Positions 7,986-17,412 are shown, numbered from the stretch's first letter. The stretch: 64,000 nucleotides of DNA from Microcoleus vaginatus PCC 9802 (GCA_022701275.1 CP031740.1:4661001-4725000), one strand, 5' to 3'. The notes: a model not told the origin generated them from the sequence alone. Made by a program: numbers and translations.

Positions 7986-10900
7986 ATGTCTATCTTCAGT
8001 ACCGCAACCAGCTTCCCTGTCGGCGAAGGGCCGAGTGACGTTGTTGTAGCAGATTTTAACAAAGACGGTAAGCCAGATATCGCCACAGCGAATCAAGTAA
8101 CTAACAACATCTCCATTCTGTTGGGGACAGGCACTGGCAGCTTTGGCACTGCCAACAACTTTAAGATCGGCTTTATGCCCATAAGTCTGGCATTAGGGGA
8201 CTTTAACAGCGACGGCAACCTCGACATAGCTTCTGTAAAGAGGGACAGCGCAGATGTAGGTGAAGTAGCCATCCTGTTGGGAAATGGCACAGGTAGCTTT
8301 GGCACTCCCACGAGCTTTGATACGGGGGAAGCTGATGGGAAGTCAAATTTTGGCCTTGGTGTTGGTGCGGGTGACTTTAACAGCGACGGCAAGCTAGATT
8401 TAGTTACGATAGGCAATAACAATCTATCGATCCTGTTAGGAACTGGTACAGGCAGCTTTGGGGTTCCTACTAACCTTAATGTTAATGGGTCGAATTCGCG
8501 GTTTTTCGCCGTGGAAGACTTTAATGCTGACGGCAAGCTCGACTTAGCCTTCATAGACTCTTCTGATAATCTATCGCTCCTGTTGGGGACAGGGACAGGC
8601 AGCTTTGGGACTCCTACTAAATTTAAGGCGGGGAACGATCCGAAAGGGCTCGCCACAGGGGACTTCAATGGGGATAACAAGCCAGATTTAGCTGTAACAA
8701 ACATCGACGAATCTAACAGCGTATCAATCCTGTTGGGGACAGGGAAAGGCAGCTTTGGGGCTCCCACTAACTTTAATGCGGGGGACTTTCCCAATAGCGT
8801 TGCTGTTGGGGACTTTAACAGCGATAACAAATCAGACTTAGCTGTGACGAGCGATGGTGGTATCTCCATTTTGTTGGGAAATGGTACGGGCAGTTTTGGT
8901 GCGCCCGCCAACTTTTCGGCTGGGGAAGATCCCTTTATCATTGCTGTTGGGGACTTTAATGCTGACAGCAAGACAGACTTAACTACGACAAACAATAATG
9001 AAGAATTTTACAGCGTCTCGGTTTTACTCAACAACGATGATGTAGCGGAGGGTAGCGGAAATGAGGACAATGATACGGTTGGTGTTTCTGTTAGTCTTAC
9101 CGAAACGGAAGTTACAGAAGGTGGCGCGAATGGCAGTTACCAGCTCAAATTAAAGTCGAAGCCAACAGCCCCCGTTACCATCAATCTCACAACCAATAAT
9201 CAGATTCAGCCGATCGCCCCTGTGACTTTCACTCCAAATAATTGGAATGTTGCTCAAACCGTAACGGTAAAAGCTGTTGACGATACAGTTGCCCAAGGTA
9301 CAGACAGCGCTAATATTACTCACACTGCAACCAGCACTGATGCTAAGTATAACGAAATTTCGGTGCCAGGGGTGATAGTGGCGATCGACGATAACGACAC
9401 TACGCCGACACCGACGCCAACGCCAGTCACCCCGACGCCAACGCCAGTCACCCCGACGCCAACGCCAGTCACCCCGACGCCAGTCACCCCGACGCCAGTC
9501 ACCCCGACGCCAGTCACTCCGACGCCAGTCACTCCGACGCCAGTCACCCCGACGCCAGTGACGCCGACGCCAGTCACCCCGACGCCAGTGACGCCGACGC
9601 CAGTCACCCCGACGCCTGCAGAAGTGACGCCGACGCCTGCAGAAGTGACGCCGACACCAGTGACGCCAGTGACGCCGACACTAGGGACGCCCCCACTGAT
9701 ACTTGCAACTCCAGACATTATTATTAATCCACCAGCGGGATTCTTAGTCACTTGGGAAACAGGTGGCACAGACCACTTCACTGTCAAACTCAACAGCCCA
9801 CCTACTGCTGATGTGAGTATTAATTTTAGTACCGATAGTGTGGGAGAAGGAGTAATTGACAGGCCAACTGTTACCTTCAATTCTACTAATTGGAATCTAG
9901 AGCAGATCGTGAGGGTAAGAGGCGTTGATGATTTTGTATTTGATGGAACTCAAAATTACAGTATTATTGCCGACCCTGCTGTTAGCGCCGATCCCAATTA
10001 CTCCGGGTTAACTACATCAATTGTTTACGCTTACAATACTGACGATGACGATCCTCTTCTTCAGACGACCGTTATTATGGGCGAAGGCTTTGTTATTGAT
10101 GGTTACATCTCCGGTGCAACCATCTTCCTAGATGCTAACAAAAATGGCATTAAAGATAGTAACGAACCATCAACTACTACTGACTTTAACGGTGCATATC
10201 AGCTCGATATTCCCTTGGAGACTTTCGACAAAAATAAAAATGGGAAAATCGATGCAGATGAAGGCAATTTAGTTGCTTTTGGCGGGACGGATACTGCGAC
10301 AGGTTTGCCGCTGGAAATGCCTGTTTCTGCACCTGCGGATGCTAATGTTGTCACTTTGTTAACCAGTTTGGTAACTGATTTGATGGCTGGGGGAATGACG
10401 CAGAGTGAAGCCGAGTCAAAAGTTAAATCTACTCTGTCTATTCCTGCGGGAGTTGACTTGAGCGACTTAGATCCGATCGCCTCTACAGCAAAAAATGAGC
10501 CTGGGGGCGTTGAAACTCTAGTCGCCATGACAAAAGTCCACAACGTCATCACCCAAACCAGCAGCCTCATAGACGGTGCATCTACGGCGGACAATGCTGC
10601 GATCGTCAAAGCTGTTGTCGGGGCAATTAACAGTAAAATTCAATCCGGTGGTTCCCTGGATTTGAGCGATGCGGCACAGGTAGAAAGCATTATCCAGCAA
10701 TCTGTTGCCAAGGTCAAAGAATTTGACACCAATCTCAACACTGAAAAACTTTCCCAAATTGCCCCGGAAGCGGCGAAGGTAATGGCTGAGGCAAATCAAA
10801 GCACGGATAAAGTTAAATCTAACTTTTTGCCTGAGTTTATTCCCTCGGAAATTGCTAAAGTCCAAAAGGTGACATTGGGTGAAAGTTCGATCGCCCTGGA

Positions 10901-11618
10901 AGAAGCGGGCGCTGGCACAAAACCAATCGCACAGGTAGTTTCCGAAAATACGGGCGAATCTTTGAGTGCCAAAATTCAAGGTAATCCAGCACCTTCTCAA
11001 CCCGCTGTTCCGGTTGTGCAAGGTGATGTGGAACTCGTCAATACTTCTCCTGAAATTCTCGGCGCTGAGGGCCAAAATCTTGTCGGTACTGATGATAGCG
11101 ATACTTTAATCGGCGGCAGCGGTAACGATTTTATCACTGGCAGAAAAGCTAGCGATTCCCTTGATGGTGGCGGCGGCAATGACACTATTTACGGTGGGCG
11201 GGGACTCGATACGCTGACAGGTGGCAGTGGTGATGATATCCTATTTGGAGGCCGCGGTGCTGACAGTTTGGACGGCGGTATCGGCAATGACAGTTTGTAC
11301 GGTGGCAAGGGAGATGATACTTTGCTTGGCGGTTTGGGAGATGATTTTCTCAGTGGCGAAAATGGCAACGATTTTCTGATTGGAGGTAGCGGGAGCGATC
11401 GCTTTTTGTTAACTCCAAGTATCGGCTCGGATACGGTGGTTGATTTTGAGGTGGGTATCGATAAATTTGCCCTCGATAACAGTTTGACTTTCCAGCAGTT
11501 AGAAATTAGTCAAACTGCGGGAGGAACAGTGCTGAAAGTTATATCCACCGATCAAGTTTTGACAACTGTGACTGGGTTGAATAGTTCTATTACTGCATCG
11601 GATTTTGTGTTGGTTTAG
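7986..11618 (+). CDS. Large secreted FG-GAP/Thr-Pro-repeat/RTX protein
   Basis: A 1210-aa probable surface or exported protein. Residues 1-350 hold about seven FG-GAP/VCBS-like repeats with the pattern VGDFNSDxKxDLxxT followed by ISILLGTGTGSFG (beta-propeller). Residues about 364-470 form a Calx-beta-like domain ending DDND. Residues about 468-565 are almost pure TPTPV repeats. A second beta domain spans 584-690. Next come GYISGATIFLDANKNGIKD (Ca-binding EF-hand/dockerin-like) and a helical stretch. RTX nonapeptides (GGSGNDFI-type) run from about 1033 to 1140, ending in an RTX C-terminal fold. No N-terminal signal is visible, which fits type I secretion directed by the C-terminus. The start is ATG after a weak RBS-like AATAGG. 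A role in adhesion or as a sheath or matrix protein is inferred. Confidence 0.85.
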   Translation: MSIFSTATSFPVGEGPSDVVVADFNKDGKPDIATANQVTNNISILLGTGTGSFGTANNFKIGFMPISLALGDFNSDGNLDIASVKRDSADVGEVAILLGNGTGSFGTPTSFDTGEADGKSNFGLGVGAGDFNSDGKLDLVTIGNNNLSILLGTGTGSFGVPTNLNVNGSNSRFFAVEDFNADGKLDLAFIDSSDNLSLLLGTGTGSFGTPTKFKAGNDPKGLATGDFNGDNKPDLAVTNIDESNSVSILLGTGKGSFGAPTNFNAGDFPNSVAVGDFNSDNKSDLAVTSDGGISILLGNGTGSFGAPANFSAGEDPFIIAVGDFNADSKTDLTTTNNNEEFYSVSVLLNNDDVAEGSGNEDNDTVGVSVSLTETEVTEGGANGSYQLKLKSKPTAPVTINLTTNNQIQPIAPVTFTPNNWNVAQTVTVKAVDDTVAQGTDSANITHTATSTDAKYNEISVPGVIVAIDDNDTTPTPTPTPVTPTPTPVTPTPTPVTPTPVTPTPVTPTPVTPTPVTPTPVTPTPVTPTPVTPTPVTPTPVTPTPAEVTPTPAEVTPTPVTPVTPTLGTPPLILATPDIIINPPAGFLVTWETGGTDHFTVKLNSPPTADVSINFSTDSVGEGVIDRPTVTFNSTNWNLEQIVRVRGVDDFVFDGTQNYSIIADPAVSADPNYSGLTTSIVYAYNTDDDDPLLQTTVIMGEGFVIDGYISGATIFLDANKNGIKDSNEPSTTTDFNGAYQLDIPLETFDKNKNGKIDADEGNLVAFGGTDTATGLPLEMPVSAPADANVVTLLTSLVTDLMAGGMTQSEAESKVKSTLSIPAGVDLSDLDPIASTAKNEPGGVETLVAMTKVHNVITQTSSLIDGASTADNAAIVKAVVGAINSKIQSGGSLDLSDAAQVESIIQQSVAKVKEFDTNLNTEKLSQIAPEAAKVMAEANQSTDKVKSNFLPEFIPSEIAKVQKVTLGESSIALEEAGAGTKPIAQVVSENTGESLSAKIQGNPAPSQPAVPVVQGDVELVNTSPEILGAEGQNLVGTDDSDTLIGGSGNDFITGRKASDSLDGGGGNDTIYGGRGLDTLTGGSGDDILFGGRGADSLDGGIGNDSLYGGKGDDTLLGGLGDDFLSGENGNDFLIGGSGSDRFLLTPSIGSDTVVDFEVGIDKFALDNSLTFQQLEISQTAGGTVLKVISTDQVLTTVTGLNSSITASDFVLV
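9400..9690 (+). repeat. 15-bp minisatellite encoding TPTPV
   Basis: The word CCGACGCCAGTCACC, with single-base variants such as GTGACG for GTCACC, is repeated in tandem and encodes T-P-T-P-V/P-V. Runs of identical copies imply recent slippage or unequal recombination. The opposite strand also stays open (GVGVTG repeats), an artefact of the repeat. Confidence 0.9.
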
Positions 11619-11719
11619 ATTTACCTCCAGCGTAGGGGCAATCCTGTGGTTGCCCTTCTAAATGAGGTAGGCACTAAAAACGAATCATTTGTTAAATCAC
11701 TTTTACCCGGAGGAGCATC

Positions 11720-12262
11720 ATGTTTAAATTTGGAAAAATGACCCTAGTATTCATCACCGCATCTGTTGCTGTTTTGCAGCCAGCTTTTCTGGCTCACGCA
11801 CAAGAAACCAGCAGCGAACTCAGGCAACTACAAACCTTATTAGAAGCTAAGAAATGGGACGACGCCGATCGCGAAACCGTCTCTTTACTCCGCAACAACC
11901 CCACGTCTTGTCCGAACCTCCGCGCGATCGACCAATTGTGGATGCAACACAGCAATAACAAATACGGTTTGACCCCGCAGTTAGAGATTTGGCAGAAGGC
12001 GGGCAAGGGTTTAAATTGTCAAAGTTGCGAAGGTGAAATTAAAGAATTTAGCGAAAAGGTAGGATGGAAACTAGGCCAGCAAGTAACTCCTATGCTAGGG
12101 GATTTTCCAGCTCAGTACCCAACTGTTGCTGCATTAGGTTGGCAAAGCTACGTGGATGGAGATGCAACTATGCATATTCTTTTTGGCAACCGGAATACAT
12201 GGCAAGCGTGGAAAGTTCAAGGTTATAACTTGTTCTCTACTTTTGCTAATTGCGGCAAGTAA
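11720..12262 (+). CDS. Secreted GUN4-domain-like protein
   Basis: A 180-aa protein with a clear signal peptide: Lys-containing n-region, hydrophobic LVFITASVAVLQPAFLA, then AHA-Q as cleavage site near residue 27. The mature part reads LQTLLEAKKWDDADRETVSLL, then CPNLRAIDQLWMQHSNNKYGL and EIWQ. This matches the GUN4 signature (LL..KW.EAD.ET..LM, DL..ID.LW...S...FG....IY). GUN4 binds porphyrins and stimulates Mg-chelatase in the cytoplasm, so an exported copy is odd. Cysteines occur at CPN, CQSC and near the C-terminus, and CQSC could form disulfides outside the cytoplasm. The ribosome-binding site GGAGGA is 8 bases before ATG. It lies 101 bp after the RTX gene on the same strand, and a hairpin follows it. 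Confidence 0.75.
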   Translation: MFKFGKMTLVFITASVAVLQPAFLAHAQETSSELRQLQTLLEAKKWDDADRETVSLLRNNPTSCPNLRAIDQLWMQHSNNKYGLTPQLEIWQKAGKGLNCQSCEGEIKEFSEKVGWKLGQQVTPMLGDFPAQYPTVAALGWQSYVDGDATMHILFGNRNTWQAWKVQGYNLFSTFANCGK

Positions 12263-12292
12263 GTAGACCCACCTAAAAAAACAGAGCACCCA

Positions 12293-12323
12293 GATACCCG
12301 ACTTCTTTAAGAAGTCGGGTATC
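12293..12323 (+). terminator. Hairpin GATACCCGACTTCTT/AAGAAGTCGGGTATC
   Basis: A 31-base perfect inverted repeat (15-bp arms around one base) lies 30 bp after the GUN4-like gene. A near-identical copy lies at 39093-39123 after the coiled-coil operon. It may act as a terminator, but the recurrence shows it is also a dispersed repeat. There is no long T run after it. Confidence 0.6.
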
Positions 12324-12427
12324 TAAAGGGCGAGATCGTTTTACGTTCTTTTGCTTTCATACTTCTGCTTCCTTTAAAAAGCTATTATGGTTGAAGGGAT
12401 TGGCAATTTATATGTGCTGCGAAATAT

Positions 12428-13069
12428 ATGAGCCAAGCAGATTATCAAAAGGCATTAGAACAGATAGAAACTGGAGATTTAGCAGGATCTCTGCAAAGCC
12501 TCGATCGCATTTTGAAAAAAAATCCCAAGTTCGCACAAGCTTATCCGCCCAGAGCACAAGTGCGCGCAAACTCCAGGATTTGAAAGGTGCGATCGCCGAT
12601 TACAAGGAAGCGATGCGCTTGCAGCCGAGGGCGATGTAATTTGGGGAACGGGTATCAATTCAGTCGCAGATCGTTGACCTCGAAAATGCGATCGCAGACA
12701 CGCGCTTGCTAAATTCAGCAAAACACCTGTCGTCCCCGCTTTTCTTCGAGGAAGCTCGCGAAGCGGTCGATCGGGGCGAATATTCAGAAGCTTTGTCCGA
12801 CCTTAGCAGGCATGACGCTGATTACCCGCAGGATGGCTGATGCGCTGACAATCGTGCCGTCTGGGCGCTGCCAGGAGGCAGTTGCTGACGGTAGGGTTGT
12901 GGAATTTGATTTAGGTTCGGTGCAATCTTTAGCAGTGCAAACCGCTGTTGTGTACCACATCCAAGTGGCGATCGGCGATCGAGCAGCCGAAGGACTTTTA
13001 GGGCAAAATTTCCTTGCTCGTTTTGACGTGCGGATTCTCGAAAACGAAGTAGAATTTCACCGTCGATAA
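12428..13069 (+). pseudogene. Broken TPR-retropepsin-like aspartyl protease gene
   Basis: Pieces of one ancestral gene appear in several frames. ATG at 12428 gives SQADYQKALEQIETGDLAG then SLQSLDRILKKNPKFAQAY, a TPR-like start that runs into TGA. A second frame continues KLQDLKGAIADYKEAMRLQP, also TPR. The far end (about 12812-13069) reads LITRRMADALTIVPSG, ADGRVVEFDLGSV, VAIGDRAAEGLLGQNFLARFDV. This is the C-terminal half of a retropepsin-like aspartyl protease as found fused to TPRs in cyanobacteria. The catalytic DTGA segment is not visible. Several frameshifts and stops make it a pseudogene. Confidence 0.75.
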
Positions 13070-13090
13070 TTTATGGAAATCGGCAAGATT

Positions 13091-13175
13091 CCTGTTCCAC
13101 AAATATTAGCAACACGCTTTCGGGCCTGTTCCACAAATATTAGCAACAGGCTTTCGGGCTTATTCCACAAATATC
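13091..13175. repeat. 34-bp tandem repeat
   Basis: The unit starting CCTGTTCCACAAATATTAGC occurs at 13091-13124 and 13125-13158 with one mismatch (CACGC versus CAGGC). A truncated third unit, CTTATTCCACAAATAT, begins at 13159. It lies between the pseudogene and the convergent GH108 gene. Confidence 0.85.
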
Positions 13176-13247
13176 AAATTTTCTTGTGGGGAGTAGGGTT
13201 AGGTTCTTATAGCCCACCCTCAAAGGCTTATTTACAAATGAATCAGC

Positions 13248-13916
13248 TTAATTTTTAATCTTATTCACATAGCCCCACAAACTATAATCGCGACTCAGCC
13301 AACCCCGGAAAAAAGCCATCTGAGTCGGATCTTCTTGCACTCTTTTGTAGCGGTAAATAATTCGTTCATTAATCATTTGCAGCGCGGTATTTCTGTTATT
13401 TGCCCCTTTTAGCGCTTCCTTGGTGCGGGCATCAAAAACTCCCGTTTGTGGCAATCCTAAGGCTTGCTGAAGAAAGGTAATTGAGTTATTAATACCGAAA
13501 TTAACGGCGGTGTCAAACATGACGATCGCCAAAGCCGGCTGCATCGTGCCCGAGAGGCTCGAATCCCAGTAATATTTATAAATTTCTAGGAGCTCTGCTT
13601 CCGACATCTGCGTCACGTCGAGGGGCGGAAGCCCACGACTGTAGCGGTAGGCGTTGTATTCCGTTTGCAAAACGCCCCGATAAGTTCTGCCGCCCTTATC
13701 GGCAGGATGATTGCTGAATCCGCCCTCAAAATAGAGGGTGAAATAAAGAGCAGTTTGAAATAATTTCTGCCGAAAGCTGGCTGTTTGCTGCTGCTGTGCG
13801 AAAGTCTTTTGGGCAAAGGGTAAGGGGATTGCTAAGGTTAACAAGAGTATCCCCAGCAGGAGGTTTGGTTTCCACTTGATGTTATGTTGGCGCTGTGTCG
13901 CTTGCTTGTCGCTCAT
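13248..13916 (-). CDS. Exported GH108-type muramidase with peptidoglycan-binding C-terminus
   Basis: The start used is the ATG at 13916 (MSDKQATQRQ), because it directly precedes a signal peptide (LLLGILLLTLAIPLPFA, cleaved near TFA-QQ) and avoids overlap with the divergent gene. An upstream in-frame ATG at 13967 is possible. The 222-aa product has YFEGGFSNHPADKGGRTYRG, the glycosyl hydrolase 108 signature with its catalytic Glu in EGG. Later come VMFDTAVNFGI and LQQALGLPQTGVFDARTKE, typical of the PG_binding_3 half. It should cleave peptidoglycan in the periplasm. Most family members are phage or secreted lysins, but no phage genes surround this one. The divergent TPR gene starts 99 bp away. 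Confidence 0.85.
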   Translation of the reverse strand: MSDKQATQRQHNIKWKPNLLLGILLLTLAIPLPFAQKTFAQQQQTASFRQKLFQTALYFTLYFEGGFSNHPADKGGRTYRGVLQTEYNAYRYSRGLPPLDVTQMSEAELLEIYKYYWDSSLSGTMQPALAIVMFDTAVNFGINNSITFLQQALGLPQTGVFDARTKEALKGANNRNTALQMINERIIYRYKRVQEDPTQMAFFRGWLSRDYSLWGYVNKIKN

Positions 13917-14015
13917 AAATTCTGTGTGACGATCGCCCGTAATTCCGCTAAAACTGCTACTCTTCAAAATAATATAGATTCAACCTTTAACTTGATAGCA
14001 CAGATAGGCCGCCAA

Positions 14016-16196
14016 ATGAAGTCCGATTTTCCCAACCAATCCGAAACACCCCAATTTGAAGATGCTGCATCGCTGACAGTCGTTGCAGAAACCTATTACT
14101 CTCAAGGCAATTTAGCAGCAGCCGTCGCTGCTTGTCGCCGAGCTCTGGAATTGCAACCGGATTGGGCGGCGGCTTACGTGACAATGGGCAATGTGCAGCA
14201 AGCAAGCGGCCAAATTGAGGAAGCGATGCGGTTTTATTCCGAGGCGATCGCTCTGAATCCCGATTTTGCTGAGGCTTATGCTAATTTGGGCAGTATGCTC
14301 TACAAACAAGGGCATTTGGTGGAGGCTATTGTCAATTACGAAAAGGCGATCGAACTTAAACCAAATTTGGCGGCTGCTTACTGGAATTTGGCAGGGGCAC
14401 TGAAACAGCAGGGGCAGTCGGATGCAGCGGTAGCATACGAGCAAAAAGCTCTCGAACTCAATCCCCATCTTGCTGAGGTAGATTTTCACTTAAATTTAGG
14501 AGATAAATTAGCGCGGCAAGGGAAATTAGATGAGGCGGTGGCTGCATGGCAACAGGCGATCGCATTTAAACCCGATTTAGCCGAAGCATACTGTCAAATT
14601 GGCCGAGTTTTGCGCCACCAGGGTCAATTTAAAGACGCAATACCCAACCTTCAAAAAGCCCTAGAAATTAAACCAGATTTTATTTCTGCCCACCAACATT
14701 TGTGCGGCATCCTCAGAGATACTAGCAATTTAGCTGCCGCGCGGCAAGCCGTGCACCAATACAGCCAAATGTGTGCCGAAACAGATCCAATTATGACCGC
14801 GATTTACTTCATCAGCACCTATCAAGTGTCGGGATTAAATCAAATTGCGGGCGATCGATTTTTAGAGCTAGAGTCGTACTTGCAGCAAAAATTAGAAACC
14901 GCTAGCCCGGTGGAAATTAAATCGCTTTATGCAAACTTGTTATTCAGCACGCCCTATTTGCGAGATGACTTGGCAGCCAACTCAAAACTTTCCAGATTAA
15001 TTGCCCAAAAGTATATCGACCAATGTATTAAACCTAATTTTTCTCAACCCGCAAATTACAGTTTCAAACCAAGTGTTCCATCCAGCAAGTTAAAAATCGG
15101 CTTTTTGTCCAATCACTTCAGCCGCCATTCAGTAGGTTGGTGCAGCGCTGACATCATTCGCGAATTGTCCGCCATCACACCCAATGTGTATTTGTACGCT
15201 TCCGAAAGAATTATTCCTGACGATCGCACTCAGCAATTTGAAACTTGGGGCAAACTGACTTTTCCGACAACCTACCCGAACGGACTTGCCAATTCCGCAG
15301 AAATTATCGACAAAATTCAGCAAGATGAACTGGACGTTTTAGTCGATTTAGATTCTCTCAGCGTACCAGTTCACGCTGACATTCTCTACCAAAAACCCGC
15401 ACCAGTTTGTGTTTCTTGGCTGGGATTTGACGCCCCTTACCTATCGCCGGAAAATTACTTTCTTACAGACTGGCACTCCCACCCAGCCGGGCGGGAAAAA
15501 TATTATGAGGAGCAGCTAATTAGGATGCCGGATTCCTTTGTAGCGGTGTCAGGTTTTCAGAGATATGGAGTCGATCCCGTTGCATTGAGAAGGTCGAATC
15601 GGATCGGTTTGGATCAGATAGTTTACCTGTGCGTTGCACCCGGCAGAAAATTCAATCACGAGTTAGTAAAAGCCCAAATTGCCATTCTCAAACAAGTGCC
15701 AAATAGTATTTTAATTCACAAAGCTTTAGGCGATGCTGCGGTGTTTGAGGCTGCATATCACCAAGCTTGCGAAGCTGAAAAAGTGAGCAAGCACCGAATT
15801 AAGTTTTTGCCAAGGTTTGCTACTGAGGAAGAACACAGAACTATCTATTTGCTGGCCGATGTTTTGTTAGATTCTTATCCTTACAACGGAGGAACTCACA
15901 CTTTAGAGGCTTTGTGGTGTAATTTGCCAGTGGTGACTCGCACAGGAGAGCAATTTTTGTCGAGAATGGGTTATTCATTTTTGCAGGCTTTGGGAATTGA
16001 AACTGGTGTGGCTTTGTCTTGGTCGGAATATGTGGAAGTTGGTGTAAAATTGGGTAAAGAACGTGAATTGAGAAATGCAATTAAAGCACAGTTGGTGAAA
16101 TCTAAACTTCCAGCCCATTTGTCGCCGCTGTGGAATCCTAAAAAGTTTGCTGGTGATATGTATGCGGTGTTTGAAAAATTAGGTAAAATAGGATAA
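14016..16196 (+). CDS. TPR protein with O-GlcNAc-transferase (SPINDLY-like, GT41) C-terminal domain
   Basis: The start chosen is ATG at 14016 (MKSDFPNQSETPQ). The frame is open further upstream, but that part overlaps the divergent gene and has no domain content. The product is about 726 aa. Six or so TPR units occupy about residues 22-240 (e.g. AYVTMGNVQQASGQIEEAM, AYANLGSMLYKQGHLVEA). The C-terminal half has KIGFLSNHFSRHSVGW and VCVSWLGFDAPYLSPENYF, then GGTHTLEALWCNLPVVTRTG, the hallmark of GT41/SPINDLY-type transferases that use UDP- or GDP-sugars. It probably glycosylates proteins in the cytoplasm; the donor and targets are unknown. Confidence 0.85.
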   Translation: MKSDFPNQSETPQFEDAASLTVVAETYYSQGNLAAAVAACRRALELQPDWAAAYVTMGNVQQASGQIEEAMRFYSEAIALNPDFAEAYANLGSMLYKQGHLVEAIVNYEKAIELKPNLAAAYWNLAGALKQQGQSDAAVAYEQKALELNPHLAEVDFHLNLGDKLARQGKLDEAVAAWQQAIAFKPDLAEAYCQIGRVLRHQGQFKDAIPNLQKALEIKPDFISAHQHLCGILRDTSNLAAARQAVHQYSQMCAETDPIMTAIYFISTYQVSGLNQIAGDRFLELESYLQQKLETASPVEIKSLYANLLFSTPYLRDDLAANSKLSRLIAQKYIDQCIKPNFSQPANYSFKPSVPSSKLKIGFLSNHFSRHSVGWCSADIIRELSAITPNVYLYASERIIPDDRTQQFETWGKLTFPTTYPNGLANSAEIIDKIQQDELDVLVDLDSLSVPVHADILYQKPAPVCVSWLGFDAPYLSPENYFLTDWHSHPAGREKYYEEQLIRMPDSFVAVSGFQRYGVDPVALRRSNRIGLDQIVYLCVAPGRKFNHELVKAQIAILKQVPNSILIHKALGDAAVFEAAYHQACEAEKVSKHRIKFLPRFATEEEHRTIYLLADVLLDSYPYNGGTHTLEALWCNLPVVTRTGEQFLSRMGYSFLQALGIETGVALSWSEYVEVGVKLGKERELRNAIKAQLVKSKLPAHLSPLWNPKKFAGDMYAVFEKLGKIG

Positions 16197-16213
16197 ATGC
16201 TGACTAATGACTA

Positions 16214-16810
16214 ATGACTTCAACACTGCCAACTATTAAGTTTTTAAAACAGCCGACTTCGGAAGCTTGGGTAGAACAGGCGATCGCCCATTTGGATACA
16301 ATCTTATTAGACCATTCTCACTGCGAACGGAAAGCGGCGGGAGTAGCGTTAAATTTAATGTTTCGCTACCCAGCAAGGGAAAAATTGGTGAGGATGCTAA
16401 CGGCGATCGCCCGCGAAGAATTAGAGCATTTCGAGCAAGTCAACCAGCGGTTAGAAAAGCGCAGCATTGCTTTAGGCCCTTTGGCTGCACCTCCCTACGG
16501 TGCTGGCTTGTCCGCCCAAATTCGCAAGCAGGAACCCGATAGGCTTTTAGATTCTTTGTTGGTTTCGGGTTTGATAGAAGCGCGCAGTCACGAACGGTTG
16601 GGGCTGCTGGGCGATCGCTGTCCCGACGCGGAATTAGCTAAATTTTACCGCAGTTTGATGGCTTCGGAAGCGCGTCATTACGGTGTATATTGGATTTTGG
16701 CAACAACTTATTTCGATCGGGATATTGTGATGCAGAGGTTGGAGGAATTATCATTAGTAGAGAGCGAGTTGCTGGCAACTCTTCATCCCGAACCTAGAAT
16801 TCACAGTTAA
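16214..16810 (+). CDS. miaE: tRNA-(ms2io6A)-hydroxylase MiaE
   Basis: A 198-aa diiron hydroxylase. Ferritin-like metal ligands appear in DHSHCERKAAG, REELEHFEQV and LIEARSHERL, and the last helix carries ASEARHYGVYW. This E/ExxH pattern and the length are those of MiaE, which hydroxylates the isopentenyl group of ms2i6A at position 37 of tRNA using oxygen. The ATG lies just after a TGACTAATGACTAATGAC repeat, 17 bp after the TPR/GT41 gene on the same strand, so the two may be co-transcribed. Confidence 0.92.
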   Translation: MTSTLPTIKFLKQPTSEAWVEQAIAHLDTILLDHSHCERKAAGVALNLMFRYPAREKLVRMLTAIAREELEHFEQVNQRLEKRSIALGPLAAPPYGAGLSAQIRKQEPDRLLDSLLVSGLIEARSHERLGLLGDRCPDAELAKFYRSLMASEARHYGVYWILATTYFDRDIVMQRLEELSLVESELLATLHPEPRIHS

Positions 16811-16900
16811 AATCTATGGGCATTTAAAGACTGTAAAATACAAAAAATCACTAATTTTACAGTTGCTCAAGTCAAAAAAAAATATACGTTGCAACTACCA

Positions 16901-17398
16901 ATGAAAACCCAACATCTGGATTTTTTAATTCGTTCCTGGGAAACGCGCGATCGCGCTGAGGCGTTCTATTTAATTAGGGATGTTTTAGCAGAATACGGTT
17001 TAAAATGCGAACCTCACGGGGCCGATCGAGATGTCTATGATGTAGAACTACATTATCATAATCAAGGCGGCGAATTTTGGGTAGTGGAACGGCAGGGTAA
17101 AATAGTGGGTACGGCGGCTTACTATCCGATTGAGCGCGGAAATAATGCTGTGGAAATTCGCAAAATGTATATTTTGCCCGCAGCAAGGGGACAGGGTTTG
17201 GGGAAATTTTTACTGCAAGAATTGGAAAGTAAAATTATCGCTCGCGGCTTTGAAGAAATCTGGATAGAAACTGCCAGCATTCTCAAAGAAGCTGTTAAGA
17301 TGTACGAAAATAGCGGATATATACCGACAACTGGTGTGGAGACGCAAAGGTGCGATCGGCTTTACGTAAAATCTCTCGGTATAAAAAAGCTACAATAA
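16901..17398 (+). CDS. GNAT-family N-acetyltransferase
   Basis: A 165-aa acetyltransferase. ATG at 16901 is preferred over a TTG at 16889. It has the GNAT acetyl-CoA motif in KMYILPAARGQGLGKFLLQE (R/Q-x-x-G-x-G/A), preceded by GTAAYYPI and followed by WIETAS and AVKMYENSGYIPT. The substrate is not predictable. The MAPEG gene begins 14 bp after its stop, which suggests a shared transcript. Confidence 0.85.
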   Translation: MKTQHLDFLIRSWETRDRAEAFYLIRDVLAEYGLKCEPHGADRDVYDVELHYHNQGGEFWVVERQGKIVGTAAYYPIERGNNAVEIRKMYILPAARGQGLGKFLLQELESKIIARGFEEIWIETASILKEAVKMYENSGYIPTTGVETQRCDRLYVKSLGIKKLQ

Positions 17399-17412
17399 AG
17401 TTTCTGTAAACA

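Noticed and set aside
9320..9880. Minus-strand ORF of GVGVTG repeats
   Set aside because: It is the complement of the TPTPV-coding minisatellite and stays open only because of the repeat.
13884..14015. N-terminal extension of the TPR/GT41 protein
   Set aside because: It overlaps the divergent muramidase start and has no TPR content.
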